From assembly GCA_021780495.1 (NCBI GenBank), contig JAJXYO010000048.1:29909-93908 (forward strand): a stretch of 64,000 nucleotides of DNA, read 5' to 3'. The DNA is from Deltaproteobacteria bacterium (GTDB lineage: Bacteria; Desulfobacterota; Desulfuromonadia; Geobacterales; Pseudopelobacteraceae). The position numbers and the translations under genes were made by a program. The notes under the pieces are model-generated. The model was not told where the DNA came from and searched no databases. It saw only the letters and a list, made by a program, of their open reading frames with translations. Shown piece by piece: positions 17,992 to 26,229 of the stretch; the stretch's first letter is position 1, and every line of letters begins with the position of its first letter.

Positions 17992-18969
17992 ATGCCGCTT
18001 ATCGACTCCATCGGCAGAACCATCAACTACCTGCGGCTTTCCGTTACGGATCGATGCAACCTGCGCTGCAGATACTGCATGCCTGAGGATGGGATCGGCA
18101 AGGTTGCTCATGGTGATATTCTCAGCTACGAAGAACTGTACCAGATTGCGCGGGTCGCCGTTTCGATCGGTATCGATAAGATCCGGATAACCGGTGGCGA
18201 ACCACTGGTGCGTAAAGGGCTCATCCCGTTCCTGCAAAAGTTGGCCGAAATACCGGGGCTGGGACAACTGGTGCTGACGACTAACGGGGTGTTGCTGGAA
18301 AAAATGGCTGTTGACCTTCGTGCCGCCGGGGTACAACGGCTCAACATCAGCCTCGATTCACTGAACCCGGATACCTTTTCTCACATTTCCCGTTGCGGTG
18401 ACCTGGCGCGGGTCTTGGCCGGCATCGAGGCGGCCAAGGCGTGCGGTTTCCCGATCAAACTCAACATGGTGGTAATGCGCGGGGTCAACGACCACGAGAT
18501 ACCGGAGTTCGCCACACTGGCAACGACCTCGGCCACCACCGTGCGTTTTATCGAATACATGCCGGCAATCCGTGAACATAACTGGCAGCGACTGGTGGTC
18601 ACGGGCTCCGAAATACTGGCTCGGCTGGCGCAACACGTTACCCTGATACCTTTTGAGCAGACAGAACTGGCCGGACCGGCACGAAACTTCCGCATCCCCG
18701 GCGCAGCCGGAACCCTGGGTGTCATTACACCGGTCTCCCACCATTTCTGTTCCGATTGCAACCGGATACGGGTTACCGCCTCGGGCCTTGCCAAAGGGTG
18801 CCTCTTTGCCGGGTCGCAGGCCGACCTGAAACCATCCTTGCGGAGCGGCTCCCGCGGGCTTCTCGCCCAGGCATTGACCGCGATTGTTGACACCAAACCG
18901 GTTCGTCATCAGATGAGCACGGAAACATGCCATCACCAAGCCTTCAGCATGTCATCCATCGGCGGGTGA
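17992..18969 (+). CDS. moaA: GTP 3',8-cyclase MoaA (molybdenum/tungsten cofactor synthesis)
   Basis: A radical SAM enzyme that, with MoaC, converts GTP to cyclic pyranopterin phosphate, the first step of molybdopterin synthesis. The 325-residue protein has the N-terminal cluster motif CNLRCRYC (about 18-25), GGEPLVRKG, a C-terminal cluster motif CSDCNRIRVTASGLAKGCLF, and the GG C-terminus (SIGG) that MoaA needs for activity. The start at 17992 is set by AAAGG eight bases upstream; an upstream in-frame start would lie inside the tandem repeats. It stands alone, away from the tungsten AOR operon at 52.7 kb that probably uses its product. Confidence 0.93.
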   Translation: MPLIDSIGRTINYLRLSVTDRCNLRCRYCMPEDGIGKVAHGDILSYEELYQIARVAVSIGIDKIRITGGEPLVRKGLIPFLQKLAEIPGLGQLVLTTNGVLLEKMAVDLRAAGVQRLNISLDSLNPDTFSHISRCGDLARVLAGIEAAKACGFPIKLNMVVMRGVNDHEIPEFATLATTSATTVRFIEYMPAIREHNWQRLVVTGSEILARLAQHVTLIPFEQTELAGPARNFRIPGAAGTLGVITPVSHHFCSDCNRIRVTASGLAKGCLFAGSQADLKPSLRSGSRGLLAQALTAIVDTKPVRHQMSTETCHHQAFSMSSIGG

Positions 18970-19304
18970 GCACGCATTTGAGATGAATGAAGGCCGGAGA
19001 CAATATCCGGCTCATGAGATCTTTGGAACGGATTTCATTTCTCAGCCATTCATGCGGCCCGTTCGCTGGCCCCGCCCGGCAGAACTGTAGCGATTTGCTA
19101 CACAGATCACCATTGCGTACATCCCGCACGTCATGCATATCAAGCCAAACAACGCAACATGTTAACTAATAAGTATTTTTACTGGCAAAACCCTGCTGTG
19201 TATTTTTTACTCACTGTAGATTAATGCGCCATTTTGGCCTATAATAAGTTTGACCAGATGCTAAAGGAAAGAACCGCTCCACACCGCAGGAACGGGGTCA
19301 GAAC
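18970..19304. other. 335-base gap with activator-like half-sites
   Basis: No gene is supported here. The gap holds ATTTGCTACACA (19093-19104), a 12-mer also present at 43743-43754 ahead of the mycofactocin promoter, and TGTAGATTAAT (19215-19225), which resembles the shared activator site. A GG-CAAAACCCT-GC sequence at about 19185 has 9 rather than 10 bases between the dinucleotides, so no valid sigma-54 promoter is claimed. Confidence 0.35.
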
Positions 19305-20417
19305 ATGACACCTTCAAAACTATTGAAACAGTTGCATCGGAGCGACCTCCATCCCCCCGGAGTATTAACGCTCGCCATCACCAACGCCTGCAACCTTACC
19401 TGTTGCCATTGCTGGGTCAGCGCAGGCGAGACACCATCCCCCACTCAGGTGCCAATACGAAAACTTTTCAACATCACGAAAGAGTTTGCGGCAATCGGTG
19501 GGCACGGAATCCGGATTACCGGGGGCGAACCGCTGTGTCACCCGCAATGGCTCGACATAATTCGTTTCGCCTGCTCGTTGGGATTCAAAAGCATTGCACT
19601 CCAGACCAATGCAATGCTTTTGACTGATGAGCACCTTGCCGCCCTGCGTGCATTGGACTTTCCGGGCTTTTCAATCCAGATTAGCCTGGATGGAGCTACG
19701 CCTCAAACACACGATCTGGTACGCGGGGCAGGCGCCTTCAGGGCAGCCTGGTCAGGAATCGAAAAGCTTGTTGAGGCAGGTCTCGGCCGGCGAATTTCGA
19801 TTTTTTTTACAGAGATGCGCCACAACATCGTTGAAATCCCTGCACTGCTCGATTTGGCAGACAGCGTTGGTATCGTTTCTGTTGTTACCGGAACCATGGT
19901 GCTGTGTGGACGCGCCGCCGAAACGTCATTGATCGCGCCGCCCGAGGTGGAACAATACCTGAGTTTGCTGCAACGGTTCGACGAGGACATTCACTTCCGG
20001 GACCTTTACAACAGGATGGGAACCATATCCGCACTGGAGTGGCGGGCGGGTGATACCGTCCGTCAAGGATGTTGTACCTTCATAGAGCATCCGTATCTCA
20101 CCCCGTCCGGCAGGCTCTACCCATGCCTGCTGTGTCACAGCGATGAATACTCCGTAACGGGTGTCTATGAAAAAGGGCTCACTGCGGCCGCAGCAGAAGG
20201 CATCCCGCTCTGGACAGCACTGCTTCACATCAGCCGCCGGCGCGCCGTTGAAATTCCCGAATGTCGCGATTGCCCGGGTAAACAATACTGTTCCGGAGGG
20301 TGCATGGGGCGCGCATGGGGCAGCTGTGGAAATCTGCTGGCTGCAGATGACCGTTGCGCGGCGAGGCGGGCTATCTATCAACCGGAAAGCATAAAATCGA
20401 ATGCAAACGACCATTAG
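19305..20417 (+). CDS. radical SAM/SPASM domain protein
   Basis: A 370-residue radical SAM enzyme. The SAM cluster motif CNLTCCHC is at about 29-36, RITGGEPLCHP follows near 68, and the C-terminal SPASM region carries Cys groups in PSGRLYPCLLCHSDE and CRDCPGKQYCSGGCMGRAWGSCG for auxiliary iron-sulphur clusters. SPASM enzymes of this size mature ribosomal peptides (PqqE, MftC) or activate enzymes. It is distinct from MftC at 44307. It lies between moaA and the iron ADH and about 4.4 kb from a small protein with an MftA-like tail (24783-25094), a possible substrate. The function is unassigned. Confidence 0.82.
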   Translation: MTPSKLLKQLHRSDLHPPGVLTLAITNACNLTCCHCWVSAGETPSPTQVPIRKLFNITKEFAAIGGHGIRITGGEPLCHPQWLDIIRFACSLGFKSIALQTNAMLLTDEHLAALRALDFPGFSIQISLDGATPQTHDLVRGAGAFRAAWSGIEKLVEAGLGRRISIFFTEMRHNIVEIPALLDLADSVGIVSVVTGTMVLCGRAAETSLIAPPEVEQYLSLLQRFDEDIHFRDLYNRMGTISALEWRAGDTVRQGCCTFIEHPYLTPSGRLYPCLLCHSDEYSVTGVYEKGLTAAAAEGIPLWTALLHISRRRAVEIPECRDCPGKQYCSGGCMGRAWGSCGNLLAADDRCAARRAIYQPESIKSNANDH

Positions 20418-20628
20418 ATACTGAGGCCGCAAGCACACAAGAATAAAAATCAGGTTTACCGGCATACGTCAAACTTTGATAACAAACAACATCTAGTTCA
20501 ACAACTATTTGTTATTACTATTGTTATTTATTTCGTAAACACTTTTATATTTATATGCACCCCTGTTTTTAATACGTTTCAGCCAGCCCATTTGTCCCAG
20601 TCGAGGCTATTGGGTGGAAATTCCCCAG

Positions 20629-20642
20629 TGTAGATAATATCC
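20629..20642 (+). promoter_or_regulatory. candidate activator site ahead of the iron ADH, identical to one ahead of mftA
   Basis: TGTAGATAATATCC occurs here, 134 bases upstream of the sigma-54 promoter at 20776, and again at 43718-43731, 150 bases upstream of the mycofactocin sigma-54 promoter. Nearby GCTACA (20646-20651) gives a dyad of TGTAG and CTACA half-sites. Confidence 0.55.
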
Positions 20643-20775
20643 ATAGCTACAAAATCACCACATTGTGGACATAATTATATAAAACTGTTTCATATCACCC
20701 CGCAAAGACCCTCCACCAGACACACCCGTTCAGCAAATAAATCGCAACTAGCTGTTATTTTTACGTATTTAAAGT

Positions 20776-20791
20776 TGGCATTCAACTTGCT
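20776..20791 (+). promoter_or_regulatory. sigma-54 promoter of the iron alcohol dehydrogenase
   Basis: TGGCATTCAACTTGCT has GG-N10-GC spacing and an exact TTGCT -12 box. Transcription would begin near 20803, giving a leader of about 190 bases ahead of the start at 20993. Confidence 0.82.
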
Positions 20792-20992
20792 AAAGTTATT
20801 ATCAACTCGATCATAACGGGCCTTGAAGTGTAGCCAGTCGGCTCTTTTGCAGCGAATGTAGATGATCGTATAACCAAGTTATGAGGAGGTGGTGGCGAAG
20901 TCTGAAAGGACACTTGCAGGAGAGGATGAAGCTTTTCAATGTAATCAAGTCAGCGCAAACAAAAAACACACACCAAAAAGGAGGAAGTACCC

Positions 20993-22198
20993 ATGTCACA
21001 CAACAAAGACGTCAAACGGACCCTTAAGAATGAAAGACTGGAATACCCGATCAAGATGATGCATGCATATCCTTCCGTAAATGTCGGCTGGGGCGCACAC
21101 ACCATGGTTGGCAATGATGCCAGAGCACTGGGTATGACCAATGCCCTGATCGTAACCACCGGCCTTCGTGGCACCGGCATTGTCGAGACAATCCAGGGCG
21201 TGTTGAAAGCTGCCGGGGTTGCTTCTGAAGTGTTTGATAAAGTTACTCCCAACCCTAAAGACCATGAAGTTATGGCCGGCGCCAAGGTTTTGGCAGCTGG
21301 TAAATTCGACGGCATCATCAGCCTCGGCGGCGGCAGCTCTCACGACTGCTGCAAGGCCATCAAACTCGTTCACAGCCATGACGGCCAGGATGTACGTACT
21401 TTCGAAGGCGCATTCAAAGCAACCAAGGCCAACACGATTCCTCAGCTTGCCATCAACACCACTTCAGGTACCGGTTCGGAAGTATCTTGCTTCTCGATCA
21501 TCAACCATACCGATAAGAAGTACAAAATGGCCTTGTTCGATCCGAACTGCACACCCAGCAAATCAGTCAACGACCCGTTGATCCATCAGTGTATGCCTGG
21601 CGACCTGGCCGGCTACACCGGCATGGACGCCCTTGCACATGGCGTTGAAGCCATCACTTCCCGCCTGGGTGTTGTCTCGGCCTACGGTCCTGGCCTGAGC
21701 GCAATATCATTGATCTTCGGCAACCTGCGTCAATCGGCAATGAACAGGAACAACGACAAAGCCATCGAAGCGATGGTCTGGGCTGAAATGGCCGCAGCCT
21801 ATAGCTTCAACAGCGCCGGTCTCGGCCTGATTCACAGTATGGCTCATGCTCTGGGCGGTATGTACGACGCTCCTCACGGACTCTGCAACGCCATCGGCCT
21901 TGGTCCTGTCATGACATTCAACCTGCCGGCCTGCCCTGAGCGTTTCAGGATGATGGCACAGGCTGCCGGTATCGACACAAACGGCATGTCTGACATGAAA
22001 GCCGGTCATGCCTTTATCGACGCATGTCTGGAACTGAAAGCTGACCTGGGCATCACCAAGACCTTCACGGATCTTGGCCTGCTCGAAAAAGACGTCGAAG
22101 GTCTGTCACGCTTCTCGGTAAACGATATCTGTACAGAGGGCAATCCTACTGACACAGGTCTGCAGGATATGATCAAGATCTTCCATCAGTGCATGTAA
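20993..22198 (+). CDS. iron-containing alcohol dehydrogenase, methanol-dehydrogenase (Mdh/Mno) type
   Basis: A 401-residue group III ADH, closer to the decameric methanol/ethanol dehydrogenases than to the two ErcA-like proteins. It has SLGGGSSHDCCKAIK for nucleotide binding and the metal-ligand regions MDALAHGVEAI and IHSMAHALGGMYDAPHG. Members of this subgroup act as nicotinoproteins (tightly bound NAD) that hand electrons to mycofactocin, and the window contains a mycofactocin operon. AAGGAGG precedes the ATG. It has its own strong terminator, a sigma-54 promoter with a long leader, and an upstream site identical to one ahead of mftA. It is therefore the best candidate for the main alcohol-oxidising enzyme here; mycofactocin dependence is inference. 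Confidence 0.88.
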   Translation: MSHNKDVKRTLKNERLEYPIKMMHAYPSVNVGWGAHTMVGNDARALGMTNALIVTTGLRGTGIVETIQGVLKAAGVASEVFDKVTPNPKDHEVMAGAKVLAAGKFDGIISLGGGSSHDCCKAIKLVHSHDGQDVRTFEGAFKATKANTIPQLAINTTSGTGSEVSCFSIINHTDKKYKMALFDPNCTPSKSVNDPLIHQCMPGDLAGYTGMDALAHGVEAITSRLGVVSAYGPGLSAISLIFGNLRQSAMNRNNDKAIEAMVWAEMAAAYSFNSAGLGLIHSMAHALGGMYDAPHGLCNAIGLGPVMTFNLPACPERFRMMAQAAGIDTNGMSDMKAGHAFIDACLELKADLGITKTFTDLGLLEKDVEGLSRFSVNDICTEGNPTDTGLQDMIKIFHQCM

Positions 22199-22236
22199 CA
22201 AACATGTAACTCATTGTGTGTCTATGTGATGTTATG

Positions 22237-22290
22237 CCGCTGGCCCCGAAGGGAACGTACCCCCTCAGCGGGCGCCAGCGGTTTTTATTT
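22237..22290 (+). terminator. intrinsic terminator after the iron ADH
   Basis: CCGCTGGC (22237-22244) and GCCAGCGG (22274-22281) form an eight-base-pair stem that can extend into the GC-rich loop, followed by TTTTTATTTATT. Confidence 0.85.
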
Positions 22291-22343
22291 ATTGAGATTT
22301 GATACTGCACCTGAAACACCATACACGCTGTTTCCTCCGGGCA

Positions 22344-22359
22344 AGGCACAATGATTGCA
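22344..22359 (+). promoter_or_regulatory. sigma-54 promoter of the moxR-VWA-gldA operon
   Basis: AGGCACAATGATTGCA has exact GG-N10-GC spacing, a GCAC -24 core and a TTGCA -12 box. Transcription would start near 22370, about 37 bases ahead of the moxR-like start. Confidence 0.75.
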
Positions 22360-22406
22360 ATGTTATTGGTCGTCGGGAGATTTAAATTCAACGCTGCGAG
22401 GCCATC

Positions 22407-23309
22407 ATGATAAGCGAACAAGGGGTTAAGGATCTTCTCAACACAGGTGGCTACATTGCCGACGATGCCATCGCTACCGCCGTTTTTCTGGCTCTCCACA
22501 TGGAGAAGCCGATCCTGATCGAAGGCCCTCCCGGCGTAGGAAAGACCGGTCTGGCCAAGGCACTCTCCACGGCCCTGGATTTCCCGCTGGTGAGATTGCA
22601 GTGCTACGAAGGGATCGACGAGGGCAAGGCCCTGTACGACTGGGAGTACGGCAAGCAGTTGCTCTATACCCAGTTGCTGCGTACCCAGCTTGACACCTAT
22701 CTCTCCGTATCGGCAGACCTGCGGGAAGCCGTCGAGCGTCTTTCTGCTGAGGAAAGCCTGTTCTTCTCCAAGAACTTCCTGGTGCAACGTCCGATTCTGC
22801 GCAGCTTTCTGTCGGAAAAACGTTCGCTGCTGCTAATCGACGAGATCGACCGCTCCGACGACGAGTTTGAAGCGCTGCTGCTGGAGTGTCTGAGTGATTT
22901 TCAGGTTTCGATCCCCGAACTGGGAGTGATCGAGGCCAAGAGAAAGCCGCTCACGATTCTGACCAGTAACGGTACACGCATGATCTCCGATGCGCTACGG
23001 CGCCGCTGCCTGTATCTCTATATCGGGTATCCGGAACTGGAGCGTGAGGTCGCAATCGTGCGGGTAAAATTCCCTGAAATCTGTGAGGATCTGGCGCGCC
23101 AGATGGTGAGTTTCCTGCGTAAGGCCCGTGACTTGAACCTGCGCAAGCCCCCCAGTGTTTCTGAAACCCTGGACTGGGCCCAGGTGCTTTCGATCCTGAA
23201 GGCCACGCAACTCACGCCAGAGATCGTCGCCAATACGGTGGGGGTGATTGCCAAGCACCAGACCGACCTGCAGAAGGTAACGGATCTGGCTGCCCAGGAA
23301 TTGAGCTAG
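22407..23309 (+). CDS. MoxR-family AAA+ ATPase (CoxD/NorQ-like)
   Basis: A 300-residue AAA+ ATPase with Walker A EGPPGVGKTG near residue 35 and Walker B LLIDEIDRSDDEFEALLLE near 145. MoxR-type ATPases work with a VWA-domain partner to remodel metalloenzymes or insert cofactors (NorQ/NorD, CoxD/CoxE, CbbQ/CbbO), and such a partner follows three bases downstream. It lies directly after the iron ADH and before a GldA-type dehydrogenase, so maturation of one of these or of another redox enzyme is the likely role (inference). GCGAGG lies about six bases ahead of the start. Confidence 0.85.
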   Translation: MISEQGVKDLLNTGGYIADDAIATAVFLALHMEKPILIEGPPGVGKTGLAKALSTALDFPLVRLQCYEGIDEGKALYDWEYGKQLLYTQLLRTQLDTYLSVSADLREAVERLSAEESLFFSKNFLVQRPILRSFLSEKRSLLLIDEIDRSDDEFEALLLECLSDFQVSIPELGVIEAKRKPLTILTSNGTRMISDALRRRCLYLYIGYPELEREVAIVRVKFPEICEDLARQMVSFLRKARDLNLRKPPSVSETLDWAQVLSILKATQLTPEIVANTVGVIAKHQTDLQKVTDLAAQELS

Positions 23310-23311
23310 TC

Positions 23312-24727
23312 ATGGAACGGATCATCGCCGGTTTCGTCGCAGATCTTCGTAAGAGCGGCATCCGCGTCTCACCCGGTGAGAGCCTGGACGCGGTTCAGGC
23401 CTTGGGATTTTGCGGCATACATGACCGCAAATCATCCCGGCAGATCCTGCGTCTGACACTGGTGAAGAATGTCAACGACATCCCGACCTTCAATGAGGTG
23501 TTTAACCGATACTTCAGCCGGTTTCAGTTCGTTGACCCGGACACGAATTTACCCGATCTCATGGACGCGGCCATCACCAATATGGAGGGAGAATTCAACT
23601 ACCTGGATCAACTGCCGGGAGACGATCACGACGAGAACGGCCCCCTGCTCAAACTGGACAGCGATATCAACCCGGAAGATTTGGCCGAACTGAAAAGCCT
23701 GACGGAGATCGACCCGGACGACACGGACGGCATTGAAATCACCGTGCAGATGAAGGGGTATCGCGGGAAGGCCAAGAAAGCCCCCCGCCCGACGCGCCGT
23801 TACACGCAAAATCCGCTCACGATCGAACTCAACAAGAGCAACAGCACCCAGATGGGGATCACCTTTACGCCGGAAGAGCAGATCGCCATGCAGGATGTGG
23901 TCTCCCGCATGATGATGCGTCTCCGCAAAGATATGAAACGAATGAAGAACAACCAGAATCGCGGGAAGTTGCATGTCATCAAGACGATCCAGAAAAATTA
24001 CCGCCACGATATGGTACCGTTCCAGGTGGCGCTGCGCCGCAAACGCCGGGAAAAGCCCCGGCTGGTGGTACTCTGCGATGTCAGTTTTTCCGTAAGCCAC
24101 GCCTCGCGCTTCATGCTGCTGCTGCTGCATACCCTGCATAATCAGATGCTGGATGTCCGCAGTTTCATCTTCAACCGGGAGGTGGCGGAAATCACCGAGA
24201 TGCTCGCCAACATGCCGGTCAACGACCTGATGGAAACCATCGACATGGGCGATATCATCGATCTGGATGAAAACAGCAGCTTCGGCCAGGTATTTCTGGC
24301 CTTCAAGAAACGCTACCTGGAAAACCTGCGCGGCCGACCGGCCTTTATCATCCTGGGTGACGCCCGCAACAATTACGATGAGGCCAATGACTGGGTGCTG
24401 GACGAGATTCGCGAAAAGGCCCGCTACATGCTCTGGCTTACCCCTGAAGAACGGGACACCTGGAGTCGCGGCGATTGTTTGATGGACATCTACGGCTCCT
24501 ATTGCGACAAGGTGGAGGTCGTAAAAACGGTCGAGGATCTGAGCCTGGTTGTGGAAGACCTGCTCCGCGACATCTATGCCGACCGTGCACACCCGATAGA
24601 CAGGAAACGCCTGTTGGAAGCCAAAGCAGCGGAAATCTACGATTCCAAGGACTATTATACCCGTGGCACGAGCGGCGGCGCTGGCAGTGAACCGGTTTTT
24701 GACCCGGCCGGCCGCAGCCATTGGTGA
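23312..24727 (+). CDS. VWA-domain protein, CoxE-like partner of the MoxR ATPase
   Basis: A 471-residue protein with a C-terminal von Willebrand A domain; VLCDVSFSVSHASR (about 252-265) holds the DxSxS metal-ion-dependent adhesion motif. The N-terminal half is acidic and then strongly basic (KAKKAPRPTRR, RKDMKRMKNNQNRGK). The gene begins two bases after the moxR-like stop, so the pair is co-translated. CoxE-like proteins act with CoxD-type ATPases in maturing metal cofactors. The target here is unknown; neighbouring dehydrogenases are the obvious candidates. Confidence 0.8.
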   Translation: MERIIAGFVADLRKSGIRVSPGESLDAVQALGFCGIHDRKSSRQILRLTLVKNVNDIPTFNEVFNRYFSRFQFVDPDTNLPDLMDAAITNMEGEFNYLDQLPGDDHDENGPLLKLDSDINPEDLAELKSLTEIDPDDTDGIEITVQMKGYRGKAKKAPRPTRRYTQNPLTIELNKSNSTQMGITFTPEEQIAMQDVVSRMMMRLRKDMKRMKNNQNRGKLHVIKTIQKNYRHDMVPFQVALRRKRREKPRLVVLCDVSFSVSHASRFMLLLLHTLHNQMLDVRSFIFNREVAEITEMLANMPVNDLMETIDMGDIIDLDENSSFGQVFLAFKKRYLENLRGRPAFIILGDARNNYDEANDWVLDEIREKARYMLWLTPEERDTWSRGDCLMDIYGSYCDKVEVVKTVEDLSLVVEDLLRDIYADRAHPIDRKRLLEAKAAEIYDSKDYYTRGTSGGAGSEPVFDPAGRSHW

Positions 24728-24782
24728 CCACCTGAAAGAGCAAGTACCACCCCCTGATAAATGTCGACGAAAAGGAGTAGCT

Positions 24783-25094
24783 ATGAGTTGCGATAGCAAA
24801 CATCACCAGATGCACATGTGTGCCCTTAAGGCCCAGGGACTGGACGACTGCATCAAGAGTCTTTCAGACCATCCCACGGTTGAATGCAGACAATGCGGAG
24901 CCAAGGCGAACAGTTCCCAAAACCTGTGCGCCGCCCATCTGGGCGAATGGGCCCCAAGTGTGGAGGGCGGCCATGGCACGGTCAGCCTGGATGAGATCGG
25001 CAAGCCGCACGAGGGCTCGGCCGTGCACAACGATAGCGATCCCCAGATTGATATCAAACAGGTACCTGGGGATGGCGTCTGCGGTGGATACTGA
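24783..25094 (+). CDS. small Cys-rich protein with an MftA-like C-terminus
   Basis: A 103-residue protein with AAGGAG five bases ahead of its ATG. It has Cys at positions 3, 13, 23, 35, 38, 49 and 99, including a CRQC pair and CAAH, and many His near the N-terminus, suggesting metal binding. Its last seven residues are DGVCGGY; the mycofactocin precursor in this window ends DGICGVY. The residue before the final Tyr is Gly rather than Val, so the known MftC crosslink, made on the Val side chain, could not form in the same way. It lies between the VWA gene and a GldA-type dehydrogenase. It could be a zinc-ribbon protein with a chance tail, a cofactor mimic or a second modified peptide. Confidence 0.7.
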   Translation: MSCDSKHHQMHMCALKAQGLDDCIKSLSDHPTVECRQCGAKANSSQNLCAAHLGEWAPSVEGGHGTVSLDEIGKPHEGSAVHNDSDPQIDIKQVPGDGVCGGY

Positions 25095-25116
25095 AGGTGA
25101 CTAAGGAAGTGAGCCT

Positions 25117-26229
25117 ATGAGCCGGATGCTGTTTTCGCCAGGTCGTTATATCCAGGGCGCAGGTGCCATCAAGGAAATTGGTGTGCACGCCGCGCGCATC
25201 GGCACGTCTGCCCTGGTTATCGGAGGGAAGACCGCTCTGTCGTTGTGCGCTCAGGACATCCTGGATAGTTTCAGCGCACATGGCCTCTCCTGTCATCAGG
25301 AATGCTTCCAGGGGGTATCATCCCAGCAGGAAATCAGACGACTCACGGGACTGGCAGCAGCCAACCGGGTCGATGTCATTATCGCGCTGGGTGGCGGGGC
25401 TGTCATAGACGCCGGCAAGGCGGTAGCGCATGAGATGAACCTACCGGTTATTGTCGTCCCGACGGTGGTATCAACCGATGCACCCTGCTCCGCACTGTCG
25501 GTAATCTACAGCGACACAGGTGTATTCGAGCGCTACCTGTTTTTGCGAAAAAACCCGGATTGCATCCTGGTCGATACGACGTTAGTGGCCGGGGCGCCGG
25601 TCAGATTCCTTGTGGCCGGGATGGGGGATGCCCTGGCCACCTTCTGGGAATCCGATACCTGCTTCAGAAGCGGAAAACCCAATCCGCTTACCGGGGGAGC
25701 CCTTCCCACTCTGGCTACCAGGGCACTGGCGCGGCTCTGCTACGAAACATTGCGGGAATCCGGTCTTCAGGCAAAGCTGGCGGTCGAAAGACATGTGATT
25801 ACACCGGCGGTAGAAGCGATTGTCGAGGCAAATACCCTGTTGAGCGGACTGAGCTCAGAAAACGGCGGACACGCCGCTGCGCATTCGATTCATAACGGCC
25901 TGACGACCTTGAAAGCGGCGGGTGACAAGCTCCATGGCGAAAAAGTCGCCTTCGGGCTCCTGGCCCAGCTGGTGCTGGAGGGACGCCCTGCCAGCGCCAT
26001 CGAAGAGGTACAGGATTTCTGTTTCAGCGTAGGACTGCCGCTCTGCCTGGAAGATCTCGGCATCGCAAACCCCGGCCCGGACGACGTCGAACAGATTGCC
26101 GCCGCAGCTGTTGCAGCAGGCGAGACCATACATTCCAGCTGGTTTCCTGTTACTGCCGATATGGTCGCAGCTGCCATCTGGACGGCTGATGCCCTGGGAA
26201 CACACTACAAAATGGCTTCCCGATGCTGA
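25117..26229 (+). CDS. glycerol-dehydrogenase-type (GldA family) iron/zinc dehydrogenase
   Basis: A 370-residue member of the GldA branch. ALGGGAVIDAGKAV binds the nucleotide; AGMGDALATFWE, GGHAAAHSIHNGL and HGEKVAFG carry the Asp and two His metal ligands expected for glycerol dehydrogenase. It probably oxidises a diol or hydroxyketone (glycerol, 1,2-propanediol or 2,3-butanediol would suit). It follows the small Cys-rich gene by 22 bases, and its stop overlaps the start of a histidine kinase, the third dehydrogenase-kinase overlap in the window. The exact substrate is not determinable. Confidence 0.83.
   Translation: MSRMLFSPGRYIQGAGAIKEIGVHAARIGTSALVIGGKTALSLCAQDILDSFSAHGLSCHQECFQGVSSQQEIRRLTGLAAANRVDVIIALGGGAVIDAGKAVAHEMNLPVIVVPTVVSTDAPCSALSVIYSDTGVFERYLFLRKNPDCILVDTTLVAGAPVRFLVAGMGDALATFWESDTCFRSGKPNPLTGGALPTLATRALARLCYETLRESGLQAKLAVERHVITPAVEAIVEANTLLSGLSSENGGHAAAHSIHNGLTTLKAAGDKLHGEKVAFGLLAQLVLEGRPASAIEEVQDFCFSVGLPLCLEDLGIANPGPDDVEQIAAAAVAAGETIHSSWFPVTADMVAAAIWTADALGTHYKMASRC

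Noticed and set aside
19180..19200. Sigma-54-like TGGCAAAACCCTGC ahead of the radical SAM gene
   Set aside because: Spacing between GG and GC is 9 bases, so it is not called despite nearby activator-like half-sites.
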